Both the position numbers and the translations under genes were made by a program. From contig CACOKI010000004.1 of the NCBI GenBank assembly GCA_902627735.1, positions 1-64,000 of the forward strand: DNA of 64,000 bases, written 5' to 3'. This DNA comes from an uncultured Pelagibacteraceae bacterium (GTDB taxonomy: Bacteria; Pseudomonadota; Alphaproteobacteria; Pelagibacterales; Pelagibacteraceae). Numbering within the stretch: the stretch's first letter is position 1; each line of letters starts with the position of its first letter. This document shows positions 46,311 to 55,606 of this stretch, one piece after another. The notes below the pieces were generated by a model that was given only the letters and a program-made list of their open reading frames with translations, had not been told where the DNA came from and ran no database searches.

Positions 46311-46914
46311 AAAACCAGTAATAATTTTCGAAGGCATTGAAGGTAGTGGAAAAACTTCACACATTAATTATATTTCGAAATATTTGAAGAGTAGACGGAT
46401 AAAACATATAAAAATAAGAGAACCAGGCGGAACAAAAAATTCAGAAAAAATTAGAAAAATAATTCTCAATAATAAATCTACATTTAATAAAGATACAGAT
46501 TTATTATTATATTTAGCAGCTAGAAGCGAAAATATTTATCAACTAAAAAAATATTATAAAAAAAAGATAATCCTGATTGATAGATTTGTCGACTCAACTA
46601 TAGCTTATCAACATTATGGATTTGGACTAAATTTATCAATAATTGAACTTTTAAATAAATATTTACTTAAAAATTTTAAAATAGATTTTACATTTTTAAA
46701 TATTGTAAATAAAACAAATATGAAAAGAAGATTAAAAATGAGAAAAAGTTTAAATAGATATGATAAATTTGAATATAAATTTTATAATAAAGTACAAAAT
46801 GGTTTTTTAAAACAAGCAAAAAAAAATAAAAGTAAATATCTAATTGTTAACTCTAACTTGGATATAAAAATAAACAAAAAAATAATATTAGATAAAATAG
46901 ATAAATTAATTTAA
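46303..46914 (+). CDS. tmk: Thymidylate kinase
   Basis: A 203-residue kinase that phosphorylates dTMP to dTDP. The start is set at ATG 46303, directly giving M-S-R-K-P-V-I-I-F-E; a GTG one codon upstream is also possible. The P-loop G-I-E-G-S-G-K-T is at 11-18, the D-R-F-V-D-S-T-I-A-Y-Q block near residue 93, and an Arg-rich lid near 140. It overlaps the dacC 3' end and is coupled to holB (TAATG). Confidence 0.94.
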   Translation: MSRKPVIIFEGIEGSGKTSHINYISKYLKSRRIKHIKIREPGGTKNSEKIRKIILNNKSTFNKDTDLLLYLAARSENIYQLKKYYKKKIILIDRFVDSTIAYQHYGFGLNLSIIELLNKYLLKNFKIDFTFLNIVNKTNMKRRLKMRKSLNRYDKFEYKFYNKVQNGFLKQAKKNKSKYLIVNSNLDIKINKKIILDKIDKLI

Positions 46915-47834
46915 TGTACTTACAGCCCTCTAATCAAAAAAAACTTTATGGTTTAAATAACGAATTAATTGAATTAATTAATCTCTATAAAAATAATAAA
47001 TTACCTAGTAAAATTTTGTTATCAGGTCAAAAGGGTGTTGGCAAATCAACTCTAGCTTATCATTTAATCAATTTCATTTTATCCCAAAATGAAGACTTTT
47101 CATATGATTTAAATAATTTTTTAATTAATTCTGAAAATAAGACTTTTAAACTTATTCAGAATAAATCTAATCCAAATTTTATTCTAATTGATGTTGTTAA
47201 AGATAAACAAAATATTGATATTTCCCAAATAAGAAATCTAAAAAAAGATTTGGAAAAAACATCATTCAACAATAAACCTAAGTTTATTTTGATTGATAAT
47301 ATAGAATTTCTAAATATTAATTCAATTAATTCACTTTTAAAGATTTTGGAAGAGCCTCCAATTAATACTTATTTTCTATTAATTAATAGTGAAAAAAAAA
47401 TATTACCCACTTTAAGATCGAGATGTTTAAATTTTAGATTATTTTTATCAAATCAAAAATCAATAAATATTATGAGCCAAATACTAAATTCAGATATTCA
47501 TGATTTAATTAATGTAGATTTATTAAGTTATTATAATACTCCAGGAAAAATATATAATCTAATAAATTTAGCCACTGAGAATAACATCAATTTACGTGAA
47601 GTTAATTTGGATAAATTCATAACTTTATTAATAGATGAATCTAATTATAAAAAGATAAATTCATTAAAATTATTGATTTATGAATTTATTGAAATTTATT
47701 TGATAAAAAAAATTAATCCAAAAAATTATTTATTTGTAAACAATTTTTTTAAGAAAATAAAAGATACTAGAAAATTCAATCTTGATGATGAAACTTTATT
47801 TATAGAATTCAAAACTAAGGTATTAAATGGATAA
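46914..47834 (+). CDS. holB: DNA polymerase III delta-prime subunit
   Basis: A 306-residue AAA+ clamp-loader subunit. The P-loop G-Q-K-G-V-G-K-S-T is at 38-46. I-D-N-I-E-F-L and N-S-L-L-K-I-L-E-E-P-P match the Walker B and sensor regions of delta-prime. The four-cysteine zinc module of E. coli delta-prime is absent; the equivalent segment has no cysteines. A normal length and tmk-holB-metG-tatD order support the call. It overlaps metG by eight bases. Confidence 0.9.
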   Translation: MYLQPSNQKKLYGLNNELIELINLYKNNKLPSKILLSGQKGVGKSTLAYHLINFILSQNEDFSYDLNNFLINSENKTFKLIQNKSNPNFILIDVVKDKQNIDISQIRNLKKDLEKTSFNNKPKFILIDNIEFLNINSINSLLKILEEPPINTYFLLINSEKKILPTLRSRCLNFRLFLSNQKSINIMSQILNSDIHDLINVDLLSYYNTPGKIYNLINLATENNINLREVNLDKFITLLIDESNYKKINSLKLLIYEFIEIYLIKKINPKNYLFVNNFFKKIKDTRKFNLDDETLFIEFKTKVLNG

Positions 47835-49368
47835 ATTTTATTATATTACAACACCCATATATTATCCTTCAGCTAAACCACACATGGGACACGCATATTC
47901 AAGTATTATTGCGGATTTCTTTGCTAGATTTAAAAAAATAGATGGTTTTAAAGTTCATTTTTTAACTGGAACAGATGAACATGGACTAAAGATACAACGA
48001 GCGGCTGAAAAAAAAGGAATTGATACATTAGATTTTTGCAATGAAATAAGTCAAACATTTAGAAATTTATCAAAAACTTTAAATTTAACAAACACTGACT
48101 TCATAAGAACTACAGAAGATAGACATAAAAAAACAGTTCAACATTTATGGACAGAACTTGTTAATAACGGTGACATATATTTGTCGAAATATTCTGGTTG
48201 GTATTCAGTATCTGATGAAGCCTTCTATAATGATGACGAAATTGAAGAACATGATGGTAAAAAAATCGCCATTTCATCTAAATCAACAGTCGAGTGGATG
48301 GATGAAGAGTCTTATTTTTTTAAACTATCAAAATGGGAAAAACCACTTTTAGATTTTTATAAAAATAACCCTGACTTTATATCACCAGAAAGTAGAAAAA
48401 ATGAGGTAATTAGTTTTGTAAAAAACGGTTTAAAAGATTTATCTGTTAGTAGGAAAAGTTTTTCCTGGGGCATAAAAGTACCAGAGGATAACAATCATGT
48501 TATATATGTCTGGTTAGATGCATTGACAAATTATATAAGTGCACTTAATTATCCTGATAAAAAAGAAAAATTATTCAAACAATTCTGGCCTGCATCACTT
48601 CATTTAATAGGGAAAGATATTTTAAGATTTCATGCAATTTATTGGCCAGCATTTCTTTTAGCGGCAAAAATTGAATTACCTAAAAAAGTTTATGGTCATG
48701 GTTGGATTCTTTCGGATGATGAAAAAATGTCTAAATCAAAAGGAAATATCTTAGATCCTTTAGAAATAATTGAACAATATGGTTTAGATCCTTTAAGATA
48801 TTATTTAATAAAAGAAGTTTCTTTTGGAAATGATGGAAATATATCTCAAGATCGTTTGGAAGATTGTATAAATAGTGACCTAGCCAATAATTTTGGAAAT
48901 TTGTGCCAAAGAGTAACTGCTTTTACAATTAAAAACTGTGATAGTAAAATTCCCACTGAAATTGAATTTAGCAAAGATGATTTAAATATTTTAGATAAAT
49001 ATAAAAATAATATTGATGAAATAAGGAATAAGATTGATAAACAAGATCTAAATTATTATATAGAATATATTGTAAATTCCCTCTTTGAAGCTAATAAATA
49101 TTTTAACGACCAGGAACCATGGAAAAAAAAAGATGATAAAAAAAGGTTAAATACAATCGTTTTTACTAGTTTAGAAATAGTAAGAAAAATAAGTTTTATG
49201 TTATATCCAATTATTCCTGAATCATCACTAAAAGCATTAGCTATATTTGATATTAAAGAAGATCAAATTAAATTCTCAAGTATTGCTGATAATAATTTCT
49301 TAAAGAAAGGAAATAGTATAAATTCAATAGGTTTATTATTTAAAAAAATAGAAAAAAAAAATGATTGA
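47827..49368 (+). CDS. metG: Methionyl-tRNA synthetase
   Basis: A 513-residue class I synthetase. It opens T-T-P-I-Y-Y-P-S-A-K-P-H-M-G-H-A with the HIGH motif, then [17 protein letters not shown] is near residue 300, followed by the helical anticodon-binding domain. No C-terminal dimerisation domain is present, and the connective peptide has no zinc-knuckle cysteines, as in the zinc-free MetRS subtype. Overlaps holB and tatD by eight bases each. Confidence 0.95.
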   Translation: MDKFYYITTPIYYPSAKPHMGHAYSSIIADFFARFKKIDGFKVHFLTGTDEHGLKIQRAAEKKGIDTLDFCNEISQTFRNLSKTLNLTNTDFIRTTEDRHKKTVQHLWTELVNNGDIYLSKYSGWYSVSDEAFYNDDEIEEHDGKKIAISSKSTVEWMDEESYFFKLSKWEKPLLDFYKNNPDFISPESRKNEVISFVKNGLKDLSVSRKSFSWGIKVPEDNNHVIYVWLDALTNYISALNYPDKKEKLFKQFWPASLHLIGKDILRFHAIYWPAFLLAAKIELPKKVYGHGWILSDDEKMSKSKGNILDPLEIIEQYGLDPLRYYLIKEVSFGNDGNISQDRLEDCINSDLANNFGNLCQRVTAFTIKNCDSKIPTEIEFSKDDLNILDKYKNNIDEIRNKIDKQDLNYYIEYIVNSLFEANKYFNDQEPWKKKDDKKRLNTIVFTSLEIVRKISFMLYPIIPESSLKALAIFDIKEDQIKFSSIADNNFLKKGNSINSIGLLFKKIEKKND

Positions 49369-50122
49369 TTCTCATTGTCACCTAGATCAGGAACCTTTAT
49401 TTCAAGATTTGGAAAATATTATTCAAAGATCTAAAGATATTGGTATTGAAAAAATATTAACTATAAGCACAAATTTTAAAAGTTTCGAAAATATCACGAA
49501 TATTGTTAAAAAAGATGATATTATCTATGGAACTTTCGGTATTCATCCACATGAAACTAAAGATAACTTAATTACAAAAGAAATTATCAGAGAAAAAATT
49601 TCATTAAATAAAAAAATAATTGGAATAGGCGAAACTGGATTAGATTTTTATTACAATAATAGTGATAAAAAAAGTCAAATTAAAAGTTTTGAAGAACATA
49701 TAAAAGCATCAATTGAAATGAAATTACCATTAATAATTCATTCTCGGGCAGCTGAGTCGGAAACATTTGATATCTTAAATAATTTTTATGATAAGAATTT
49801 AAAAATTTTGATGCATTGTTTCACTGGTAGCAAAGAATTTGCAGAAAAATTAATGGACCTAAATGCGTATTTTTCTGCAAGTGGAATTATAACTTTTAAA
49901 AATTCAATTAATTTACAAGAAACATTTAAATCAATACCATTAGAATACTTATTAATTGAAACCGATAGCCCTTATTTAGCACCCGAACCTAAAAGAGGAA
50001 AAAAAAATGAGCCTTCTTTTATTAAATTTACTGCAGATAAACTTGCAAAGTTAAAAAATATCTCCAATCAAGAACTAATAAATCAAACTTCTCAAAATTT
50101 TAATAGACTTTTTTCAAATTAA
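49361..50122 (+). CDS. tatD: TatD-family metal-dependent hydrolase
   Basis: A 253-residue TIM-barrel DNase/hydrolase. Metal ligands are visible in M-I-D-S-H-C-H-L-D (residues 1-9), G-I-H-P-H-E, G-E-T-G-L-D-F, I-I-H-S-R-A, M-H-C-F-T-G and T-D-S-P-Y-L-A-P. Despite the name it is not part of the Tat translocase; the family is linked to 3'-5' DNA exonuclease and quality-control roles. It sits immediately downstream of metG as in many bacteria. Confidence 0.94.
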   Translation: MIDSHCHLDQEPLFQDLENIIQRSKDIGIEKILTISTNFKSFENITNIVKKDDIIYGTFGIHPHETKDNLITKEIIREKISLNKKIIGIGETGLDFYYNNSDKKSQIKSFEEHIKASIEMKLPLIIHSRAAESETFDILNNFYDKNLKILMHCFTGSKEFAEKLMDLNAYFSASGIITFKNSINLQETFKSIPLEYLLIETDSPYLAPEPKRGKKNEPSFIKFTADKLAKLKNISNQELINQTSQNFNRLFSN

Positions 50123-50124
50123 TT

Positions 50125-50895
50125 ATGAAGTTTAAGATATTAGGCTGTGGTAGCTCAATGGGTGTTCCAAAATCAGACGGTGACTTTGGAAATTGTGATC
50201 CAAAAGAAATAAAAAATTATAGAACAAGATGCTCAGCATTAATAATAGGAGAAAAAATAAATATTTTAATTGATACATCTCCAGATTTAAGACATCAACT
50301 TTTAAAAAATAATATTAAGAACATTAATTATGTTTTATATTCCCATATGCATGCAGACCAAACACATGGGATTAATGATTTAAGAGTTTTTTATCTTAAA
50401 AATAAAAAAACAATTCCTGTTTATGCTGATATACCTACATCTAAATATCTTCAAAGGAATTTTACATATTGTTTTAAGAAAACATATAATGAATATCCAC
50501 CTATTTTGAATTTAAATAAATTGAAAAATAAATTCACATTAAAAGACAATAAGAAAAAAATTTTTATTAATTCTATAAAAGTTAAACATGGAAAAGTAAA
50601 TTCTATTTGCTATGTAATTGATAAAAAAATTGCTTACATTAGCGATGTTAGTGAAATAAAAAGAAATGATTATAGATATTTAAAAAATCTTCGATATTTG
50701 ATAATAGATTGTTTGTGGTACGAATATCATCCTTCTCATTTAAATTTAGAACAATCTTTAGATTTGATAAAAATATTGAAACCTAAAAAAGCAATTTTAA
50801 CCAATTTACATTCGAAACTTGATTACAATTTATTAAAAAAAAATCTTCCAAAAAATGTAGTTCCTGCTTTTGATGGGCTTACTTTAAAGTTATAA
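50125..50895 (+). CDS. Metallo-beta-lactamase-fold hydrolase (PhnP-like)
   Basis: A 256-residue metal hydrolase. L-G-C-G-S-S-M-G-V-P opens the fold. The metal motif H74-x-H76-x-D78-x2-H81 is intact and further ligands are expected in I-S-D-V-S. The resemblance is to PhnP-type cyclic phosphodiesterases, which in alphaproteobacteria commonly follow metG-tatD. The true substrate is unknown. The start is 2 nt after the tatD stop and the end overlaps the opposite-strand glutathione peroxidase by six bases. Confidence 0.85.
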   Translation: MKFKILGCGSSMGVPKSDGDFGNCDPKEIKNYRTRCSALIIGEKINILIDTSPDLRHQLLKNNIKNINYVLYSHMHADQTHGINDLRVFYLKNKKTIPVYADIPTSKYLQRNFTYCFKKTYNEYPPILNLNKLKNKFTLKDNKKKIFINSIKVKHGKVNSICYVIDKKIAYISDVSEIKRNDYRYLKNLRYLIIDCLWYEYHPSHLNLEQSLDLIKILKPKKAILTNLHSKLDYNLLKKNLPKNVVPAFDGLTLKL

Positions 50896-51432
50896 AATTT
50901 CTTCTATTTGTGAAATTAGCTTATTAGACATTGGTTTTGTAAAAGAACTAAATGTATTTTCAATTTTACCTTCTTTATTTATAAGAATTTTATGAAAATT
51001 CCACTTTGGAACAGCTGATTTGCCATGATTTTCTTTTGCCCATTTAAAAACTTCATGAGCATTTTTACCTTTAACTTCTGTTATAGTTGTTAGTGGAAAG
51101 TTAATATTAAAATTTACTTCACAGAATTCTTTTATATCTGCATTGTTATTTTTTTCTTGATTAAATGAATTAGATGGGACACCAAGAACAATTAAACCTT
51201 TTTCTTTATATAAATCCCATAATTTTTGTAATTCATCATATTGTTTTGTGAAGCCACAATAACTAGCTGTATTAACAACTAAAATTATTTTATTTTTGTA
51301 ATCTTTAAAATTTATTGTCTCTCCAGTTATACTTTCTATACTGAAATCATAAAATTTTTTTTCATAGTTAGCAGATGTTGATGTTTTAAAAAAAAACATA
51401 ATTAATGATAATAATAATATTCCTTTTTTCAT
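50890..51432 (-). CDS. Glutathione peroxidase, exported form
   Basis: A 180-residue thiol peroxidase. The peroxidatic cysteine is C59 in V-N-T-A-S-Y-C-G-F-T; the Gln and Trp of the catalytic set appear near L-Q-K-L-W and in K-W-N-F-H-K. The first ~20 residues form a signal peptide (G-I-L-L-L-S-L-I-M-F-F-F), so it should act in the periplasm. Many bacterial members use thioredoxin-like partners rather than glutathione. Overlaps nhaA by four bases, so it is the second gene of an nhaA unit. Confidence 0.9.
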   Translation of the reverse strand: MKKGILLLSLIMFFFKTSTSANYEKKFYDFSIESITGETINFKDYKNKIILVVNTASYCGFTKQYDELQKLWDLYKEKGLIVLGVPSNSFNQEKNNNADIKEFCEVNFNINFPLTTITEVKGKNAHEVFKWAKENHGKSAVPKWNFHKILINKEGKIENTFSSFTKPMSNKLISQIEEIL

Positions 51433-52610
51433 TTGCTAGGTTTGTTTGGGGTTAGCAATATCAAAAAATAACCAAATAAAGTTGACAATAATGACCCAGT
51501 TAACACACCTATTTTTACACCATCCATATATTGCATGTTTTCAGCAAAAGCTAAATTTCCAACAAATAAACTCATTGTGAAACCAATACCTGTAAGAACT
51601 CCTACACCATAAAAATTATACCAACTTGTATCGTTGGGCATTTGAGCTACTTTCAGCTTTATTGATACATATGAAAATATAAAAACACCAAGTTGTTTTC
51701 CTAAGAATAGTCCAAGCACGATACCTAGTGGAACTTTATCTAATAATGAAGCTAAAGATAAACCTTCCAAAGATACTCCTGCGTTTGCAAATGCAAAAAG
51801 AGGCATTATTCCAAATGCTACATACGGACTAATTGCATGTTCAACTTTTATTAATAAAGAAAAATCTTTTTCTTTTTTTCTGTGAGGTATTGTCATAGCC
51901 AGTAAAACACCAGCAATGGTAGCGTGGATGCCAGAGTTATGCGTGAAATCCCAAAGGAAAAGTCCTATAATCAAATATGGTAAAAACTTTTTAATATTAA
52001 ATTTATTAATTAATAGTAAAACAATAAAAGCTAATAACATTAATGTTAAATACTTGATACTCAAATCTCCAGAATAGAATAGGGCAATAATTACTATTGC
52101 TCCTAAATCATCAATTATAGCTAATGCCGTTAAAAATACTTTTAATGATAAAGGGACTCTTTTACCCAACAAAGATAACACACCCAGAGAAAATGCAATA
52201 TCTGTTGCTGAGGGAATTGCCCATCCATTTAAAGTTTCACTATCACCTAAATTTATAAAAACATAAAATAATGCTGGAACTAACATTCCTCCCACAGCAG
52301 CTATTATTGGCAACAGTGCTTGCTTTATATTAGAAAGCTCACCTTGTAAAAATTCTCTTTTAATTTCCAGTGTTACAAAGAAAAAAAAGATAGCCATTAA
52401 AGCATCATTTATCCAATGAATGACTGAAAGTTTTAATCCAAAATTATTTATTCCTATAAATAGATATTTGTTTAAAGTTGAAAAATAAAGATCAGATAAA
52501 TTAGAATTACTAATAACCAAAGCAATTATAGCTGCAAATAACAACACAAGTCCACTAGCAGCTTCTAATTTAAAAAACCATTTAAAAGGCTTTGAAATAT
52601 AATTTATCAT
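51429..52610 (-). CDS. nhaA: Na+/H+ antiporter NhaA
   Basis: A 393-residue membrane protein with about 12 helices that exports sodium in exchange for protons. The ion-binding pair is D167-D168 in A-L-A-I-I-D-D-L-G-A-I-V. Other landmarks are F-F-F-F-V-T-L-E-I-K-R-E near residue 75 and P-S-A-T-D-I-A-F-S-L-G near 133. Sodium homeostasis fits a marine host. It lies 2 nt after the zinc-ribbon gene. Confidence 0.95.
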   Translation of the reverse strand: MINYISKPFKWFFKLEAASGLVLLFAAIIALVISNSNLSDLYFSTLNKYLFIGINNFGLKLSVIHWINDALMAIFFFFVTLEIKREFLQGELSNIKQALLPIIAAVGGMLVPALFYVFINLGDSETLNGWAIPSATDIAFSLGVLSLLGKRVPLSLKVFLTALAIIDDLGAIVIIALFYSGDLSIKYLTLMLLAFIVLLLINKFNIKKFLPYLIIGLFLWDFTHNSGIHATIAGVLLAMTIPHRKKEKDFSLLIKVEHAISPYVAFGIMPLFAFANAGVSLEGLSLASLLDKVPLGIVLGLFLGKQLGVFIFSYVSIKLKVAQMPNDTSWYNFYGVGVLTGIGFTMSLFVGNLAFAENMQYMDGVKIGVLTGSLLSTLFGYFLILLTPNKPSK

Positions 52611-52612
52611 TT

Positions 52613-53077
52613 TTAGGCTAAGTCTTTAATAAATAATTTTATATCTTTCAATGTTTCAAAAAGGCTTGTTATTATAAATTCTAATTGAGGAATTTTATCA
52701 TATAGGGGATTTTTAAATGTATCTATTATAATAATCAGTGCAGTAAATGATATAATTGAAACAACAATATATGATAAGAAAATACCAAAACTAAATTCAG
52801 ATTTTTTTTCATATTTTACTATTGCTGAACTCTTTTTAATATCTTTTTTTATAATAGATTGAGAATTTTCAATTATGTTCTTTTGTTTAGTTGTATATTT
52901 TTTATGAGTCTTTTTATAATTTTTTGGAATATTTATTTCTTTTGTATTTATTATTTTGGTTTTATCAAAAAACCATGTGTGATTACAATTACCACACTTT
53001 AAAAGTCTCCCTTTTTCAGGTATTAAATTGGAATCAACTTCAAATTTTTTTTTACACCTTGGACAATTAATTATCAT
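52613..53077 (-). CDS. MJ0042-type zinc-ribbon membrane protein
   Basis: A 154-residue protein. Residues 1-36 form a zinc ribbon (C-P-R-C...C-G-N-C with W-F-F after it), followed by a lysine-rich linker, one transmembrane helix near 97-120 and a short tail. Similar N-terminal zinc-ribbon plus membrane-anchor proteins occur in alphaproteobacteria next to cell-division or transport genes; function unknown. It is probably the first gene of the transcript that includes nhaA and the peroxidase. Confidence 0.8.
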   Translation of the reverse strand: MIINCPRCKKKFEVDSNLIPEKGRLLKCGNCNHTWFFDKTKIINTKEINIPKNYKKTHKKYTTKQKNIIENSQSIIKKDIKKSSAIVKYEKKSEFSFGIFLSYIVVSIISFTALIIIIDTFKNPLYDKIPQLEFIITSLFETLKDIKLFIKDLA

Positions 53078-53171
53078 AGGCTCTTATATATCAGATTTTA
53101 GTTAAAATTCTTTAAATTAGTACACCTTTACCCTTTTAAAAAATTAATAAGTGCTGTATTAGTACATCACT

Positions 53172-53248
<77 letters not shown>

Positions 53249-53255
53249 TTTATTT

Positions 53256-53537
53256 ATGAAAAAAGCAAAAATTTATATTCCTAATAAAAGTCCAATGCAA
53301 TCCGGACTTGGAAAGATTGATAAATGGATATTAGAATTTGAGACAAAAGATCCAACCAAAAACCCTTTAATGGGATGGGAAAGCTCTTCAGATACTTTAA
53401 GTGAACTTAAATTGGAATTTACAACTAAAGAACTTGCAATAAACTATGCAAAAAAAATGAAAATTGAATATGAAATTATTGAACCAAAAAAAAGAAAAAT
53501 TGTTAAAAAATCTTACGCAGATAATTTTTTATCTTAA
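53256..53537 (+). CDS. NDUFS4-like complex I accessory subunit
   Basis: A 93-residue soluble protein of the ETC complex I (NDUFS4) family, an accessory subunit of NADH:ubiquinone oxidoreductase shared by mitochondria and alphaproteobacteria. Recognised by K-I-Y-I-P-N-K-S-P-M-Q-S-G, the W-I-L-E-F block and M-G-W-E-S-S-S-D-T-L-S. The start is at 53256; the longer in-frame start lies inside tRNA-Pro and is rejected. No Shine-Dalgarno sequence fits in the 7-nt spacer, so the processed mRNA may be nearly leaderless. Confidence 0.85.
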   Translation: MKKAKIYIPNKSPMQSGLGKIDKWILEFETKDPTKNPLMGWESSSDTLSELKLEFTTKELAINYAKKMKIEYEIIEPKKRKIVKKSYADNFLS

Positions 53538-53546
53538 TTAAAATAA

Positions 53547-54539
53547 ATGTTTAAATTTTTTACTCAAAGAAAATGGTTTTTATGGAGTATTGGTGGAACA
53601 ATAGTTATTTTATTAGCTACATGGTACCAAGTTCAACTTGATGTAAAAATAAATGAATGGTTCGGAGAGTTTTATGATACTTTACAAAAAGCCTTAACCG
53701 AACCTAATTCAGTAACAGAAAAAGAGTTTATTGCCTATCTATTTACTTTCGCAAAAATAGCTGCAGTTTATATTATCGTTGTTATTTTTAGCGATTATTT
53801 TACAAGTCATTGGACTTTTAGATGGAGAACAGCTATGGCTGATTTCTATCATGATAAATGGAATGATGCTTCATCAATTGAAGGTGCTTCTCAAAGAGTC
53901 CAAGAAGACACTCTAAAGTTTGCAAGAATTATGGAAGGACTTGGAGCGGAATTATTAAGAAGTTTAATGACTTTAATTGCATTTACTCCAATATTGTGGG
54001 GTTTATCAAAAAGTATAACCATACTTCCTTGGATAGGTGAAGTTGATCATGCGTTAGTTTGGGTTGCAATTATATCTGCTTTAGGTGGTACTTTAATATT
54101 AGCAAGCGTTGGAATTAAATTACCAGGTATTGAATATGATATTCAAAAAGAGGAGGCCGCATATAGAAAAGAATTAGTTTTAGGAGAAGATTTTAAAGAA
54201 AGTGCACAACCTCAAAAAATAACAGATCTTTATGGTGGAGTTAGAAAGATACATTATAAAATGTATTTCCATTACTTATATTTCAATGCTGTTAAATGGA
54301 GCTATTTACAAGGTATGGTTATTGTGCCATATTTAGCTTTAGCACCAACTATTGTGACAGGTGCGATTACTTTAGGTTTTGTTCAACAAATCATTAGAGC
54401 ATTTGGAAGAGTTGAAACTTCTCTGCAATATCTTGTTAGAAGTTGGCCAATTATAGTTGAGCTAATCTCTGTTTGGAAAAGGTTACGAGAATTTGAGTCA
54501 AAATTAGAAATTGATAACTCAACTGAAGTAATAAGATAA
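53547..54539 (+). CDS. SbmA/BacA-like peptide (or vitamin) transporter, short form
   Basis: A 330-residue membrane protein of the SbmA/BacA family, proton-driven importers of peptides and other bulky molecules. Matching blocks are N-E-W-F-G-E-F-Y-D-T-L-Q, F-R-W-R-T-A-M, I-E-G-A-S-Q-R-V-Q-E-D-T, G-I-K-L-P-G-I-E and A-A-Y-R-K-E-L-V. E. coli SbmA (about 406 residues) has roughly 80 more N-terminal residues with the first helices, absent here. There are about six hydrophobic segments. It is 9 nt after the NDUFS4-like gene and coupled to glpX (TAATG). Confidence 0.85.
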   Translation: MFKFFTQRKWFLWSIGGTIVILLATWYQVQLDVKINEWFGEFYDTLQKALTEPNSVTEKEFIAYLFTFAKIAAVYIIVVIFSDYFTSHWTFRWRTAMADFYHDKWNDASSIEGASQRVQEDTLKFARIMEGLGAELLRSLMTLIAFTPILWGLSKSITILPWIGEVDHALVWVAIISALGGTLILASVGIKLPGIEYDIQKEEAAYRKELVLGEDFKESAQPQKITDLYGGVRKIHYKMYFHYLYFNAVKWSYLQGMVIVPYLALAPTIVTGAITLGFVQQIIRAFGRVETSLQYLVRSWPIIVELISVWKRLREFESKLEIDNSTEVIR

Positions 54540-55480
54540 TGATACTTGAAAAAAAATTTGAAGATATGATATTAAAAGTTTCAACAAGATCAGCTTTGTC
54601 ATCATCATATTTCGTTGGAAAAAAAGATAAAATTGCAGCTGATAAAGCTGCAGTTGATACAATGAGGTCTGAATTAAATAAAATTGATATGATTGGAGAA
54701 ATTGTAATAGGTGAAGGTGAACTTGATGAGGCACCAATGTTATATATAGGTGAAAAATTAGGTTCGATGAAAGGACCAAATATAGACATTGCTGTGGATC
54801 CATTAGAAGGAACAAACTTTGCAGCAAATAATTTACCAGGAGCCTTATCAGTTATCGCAATAGCAGGTAAATCAAATCTTTTTAATGCACCAGAAACTTA
54901 TATGAATAAAATTTCTGCAAATGTTACTGAAAAAGGTGTTATCGACCTAGATTTTTCGATTAAGAATAATATAAAAAATTTGTCAGAATATAAAAATAAA
55001 GAACCAAAAAATCTAACTGCTTGTATTTTAGACAGACCTAGACACAAAAAAATAATTGATGAATTAAAAAATCTTGGAGTAAAATTAAAACTAATAACCG
55101 ATGGAGATGTGAGTGGAGCTCTTATGGTTACAGATAAAAAATATAATGTAGATTTATTTTTAGGAATAGGTGGGGGACCTGAAGGTGTTTTAGCTGCGTC
55201 AGCATTGGATACATTTAATTGTTTTTTTCAAGGAAAATTTATTTTTGAGTCAAATGATGAAAAAAAAAGAGCAGAAAAAATGGGTATTAAAGACTTAGAT
55301 AAAAAATATGAATTAGATGAAATTGTTTCTGGAGATTCAATATTCTGTGCGACAGGAATAACAAGTGGAGATTTAGTGTCTGGAATAGAAATTATTGGAG
55401 ATGAATTTGTTTCAGAAACCCTAATAACTCATAAGTCTTCAGGTCTCAAAAAAATTATTAAAATAAAACAAACTATTTAA
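54539..55480 (+). CDS. glpX: Class II fructose-1,6-bisphosphatase
   Basis: A 313-residue metal-dependent phosphatase of gluconeogenesis, forming fructose-6-phosphate. Motifs: G-E-G-E-L-D-E-A-P-M-L-Y near residue 59, D-P-L-E-G-T-N-F-A near 84, and G-I-G-G-G-P-E-G-V-L-A-A near 210. GlpX proteins in some bacteria also act on sedoheptulose bisphosphate. It overlaps the SbmA-like gene by one base and precedes tRNA-Glu. Confidence 0.94.
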   Translation: MILEKKFEDMILKVSTRSALSSSYFVGKKDKIAADKAAVDTMRSELNKIDMIGEIVIGEGELDEAPMLYIGEKLGSMKGPNIDIAVDPLEGTNFAANNLPGALSVIAIAGKSNLFNAPETYMNKISANVTEKGVIDLDFSIKNNIKNLSEYKNKEPKNLTACILDRPRHKKIIDELKNLGVKLKLITDGDVSGALMVTDKKYNVDLFLGIGGGPEGVLAASALDTFNCFFQGKFIFESNDEKKRAEKMGIKDLDKKYELDEIVSGDSIFCATGITSGDLVSGIEIIGDEFVSETLITHKSSGLKKIIKIKQTI

Positions 55481-55525
55481 TAAAGCTTGATAATTAATAT
55501 TTTTTACAATAAAAAACACTTTTTT

Positions 55526-55600
55526 GGTCCCTTCGTCTATCGGTTAGGACACGTGGTTTTCATCCTCGAAAGAGGGGTTCGATTCCCCTAGGGACCGCCA
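55526..55600 (+). tRNA. tRNA-Glu (anticodon TTC)
   Basis: Acceptor GGTCCCT pairs with AGGGACC, anticodon stem CGTGG/CCTCG with loop TTTTCAT (anticodon TTC), T-loop GGTTCGATTCC, discriminator G, encoded CCA. The GIY-YIG gene starts 6 nt after the CCA. It marks the left border of the glycan cluster. Confidence 0.96.
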
Positions 55601-55606
55601 AAAAAT

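Noticed and set aside
54451..54827. Antisense frames opposite the 3' end of the SbmA-like gene and the start of glpX
   Set aside because: Shadow of codon usage; sense genes have clear family motifs throughout.
55577..55600. tRNA-Glu 3' end as attachment site of an island
   Set aside because: No second copy of this sequence was found before the window end; kept only as something to test with more sequence.
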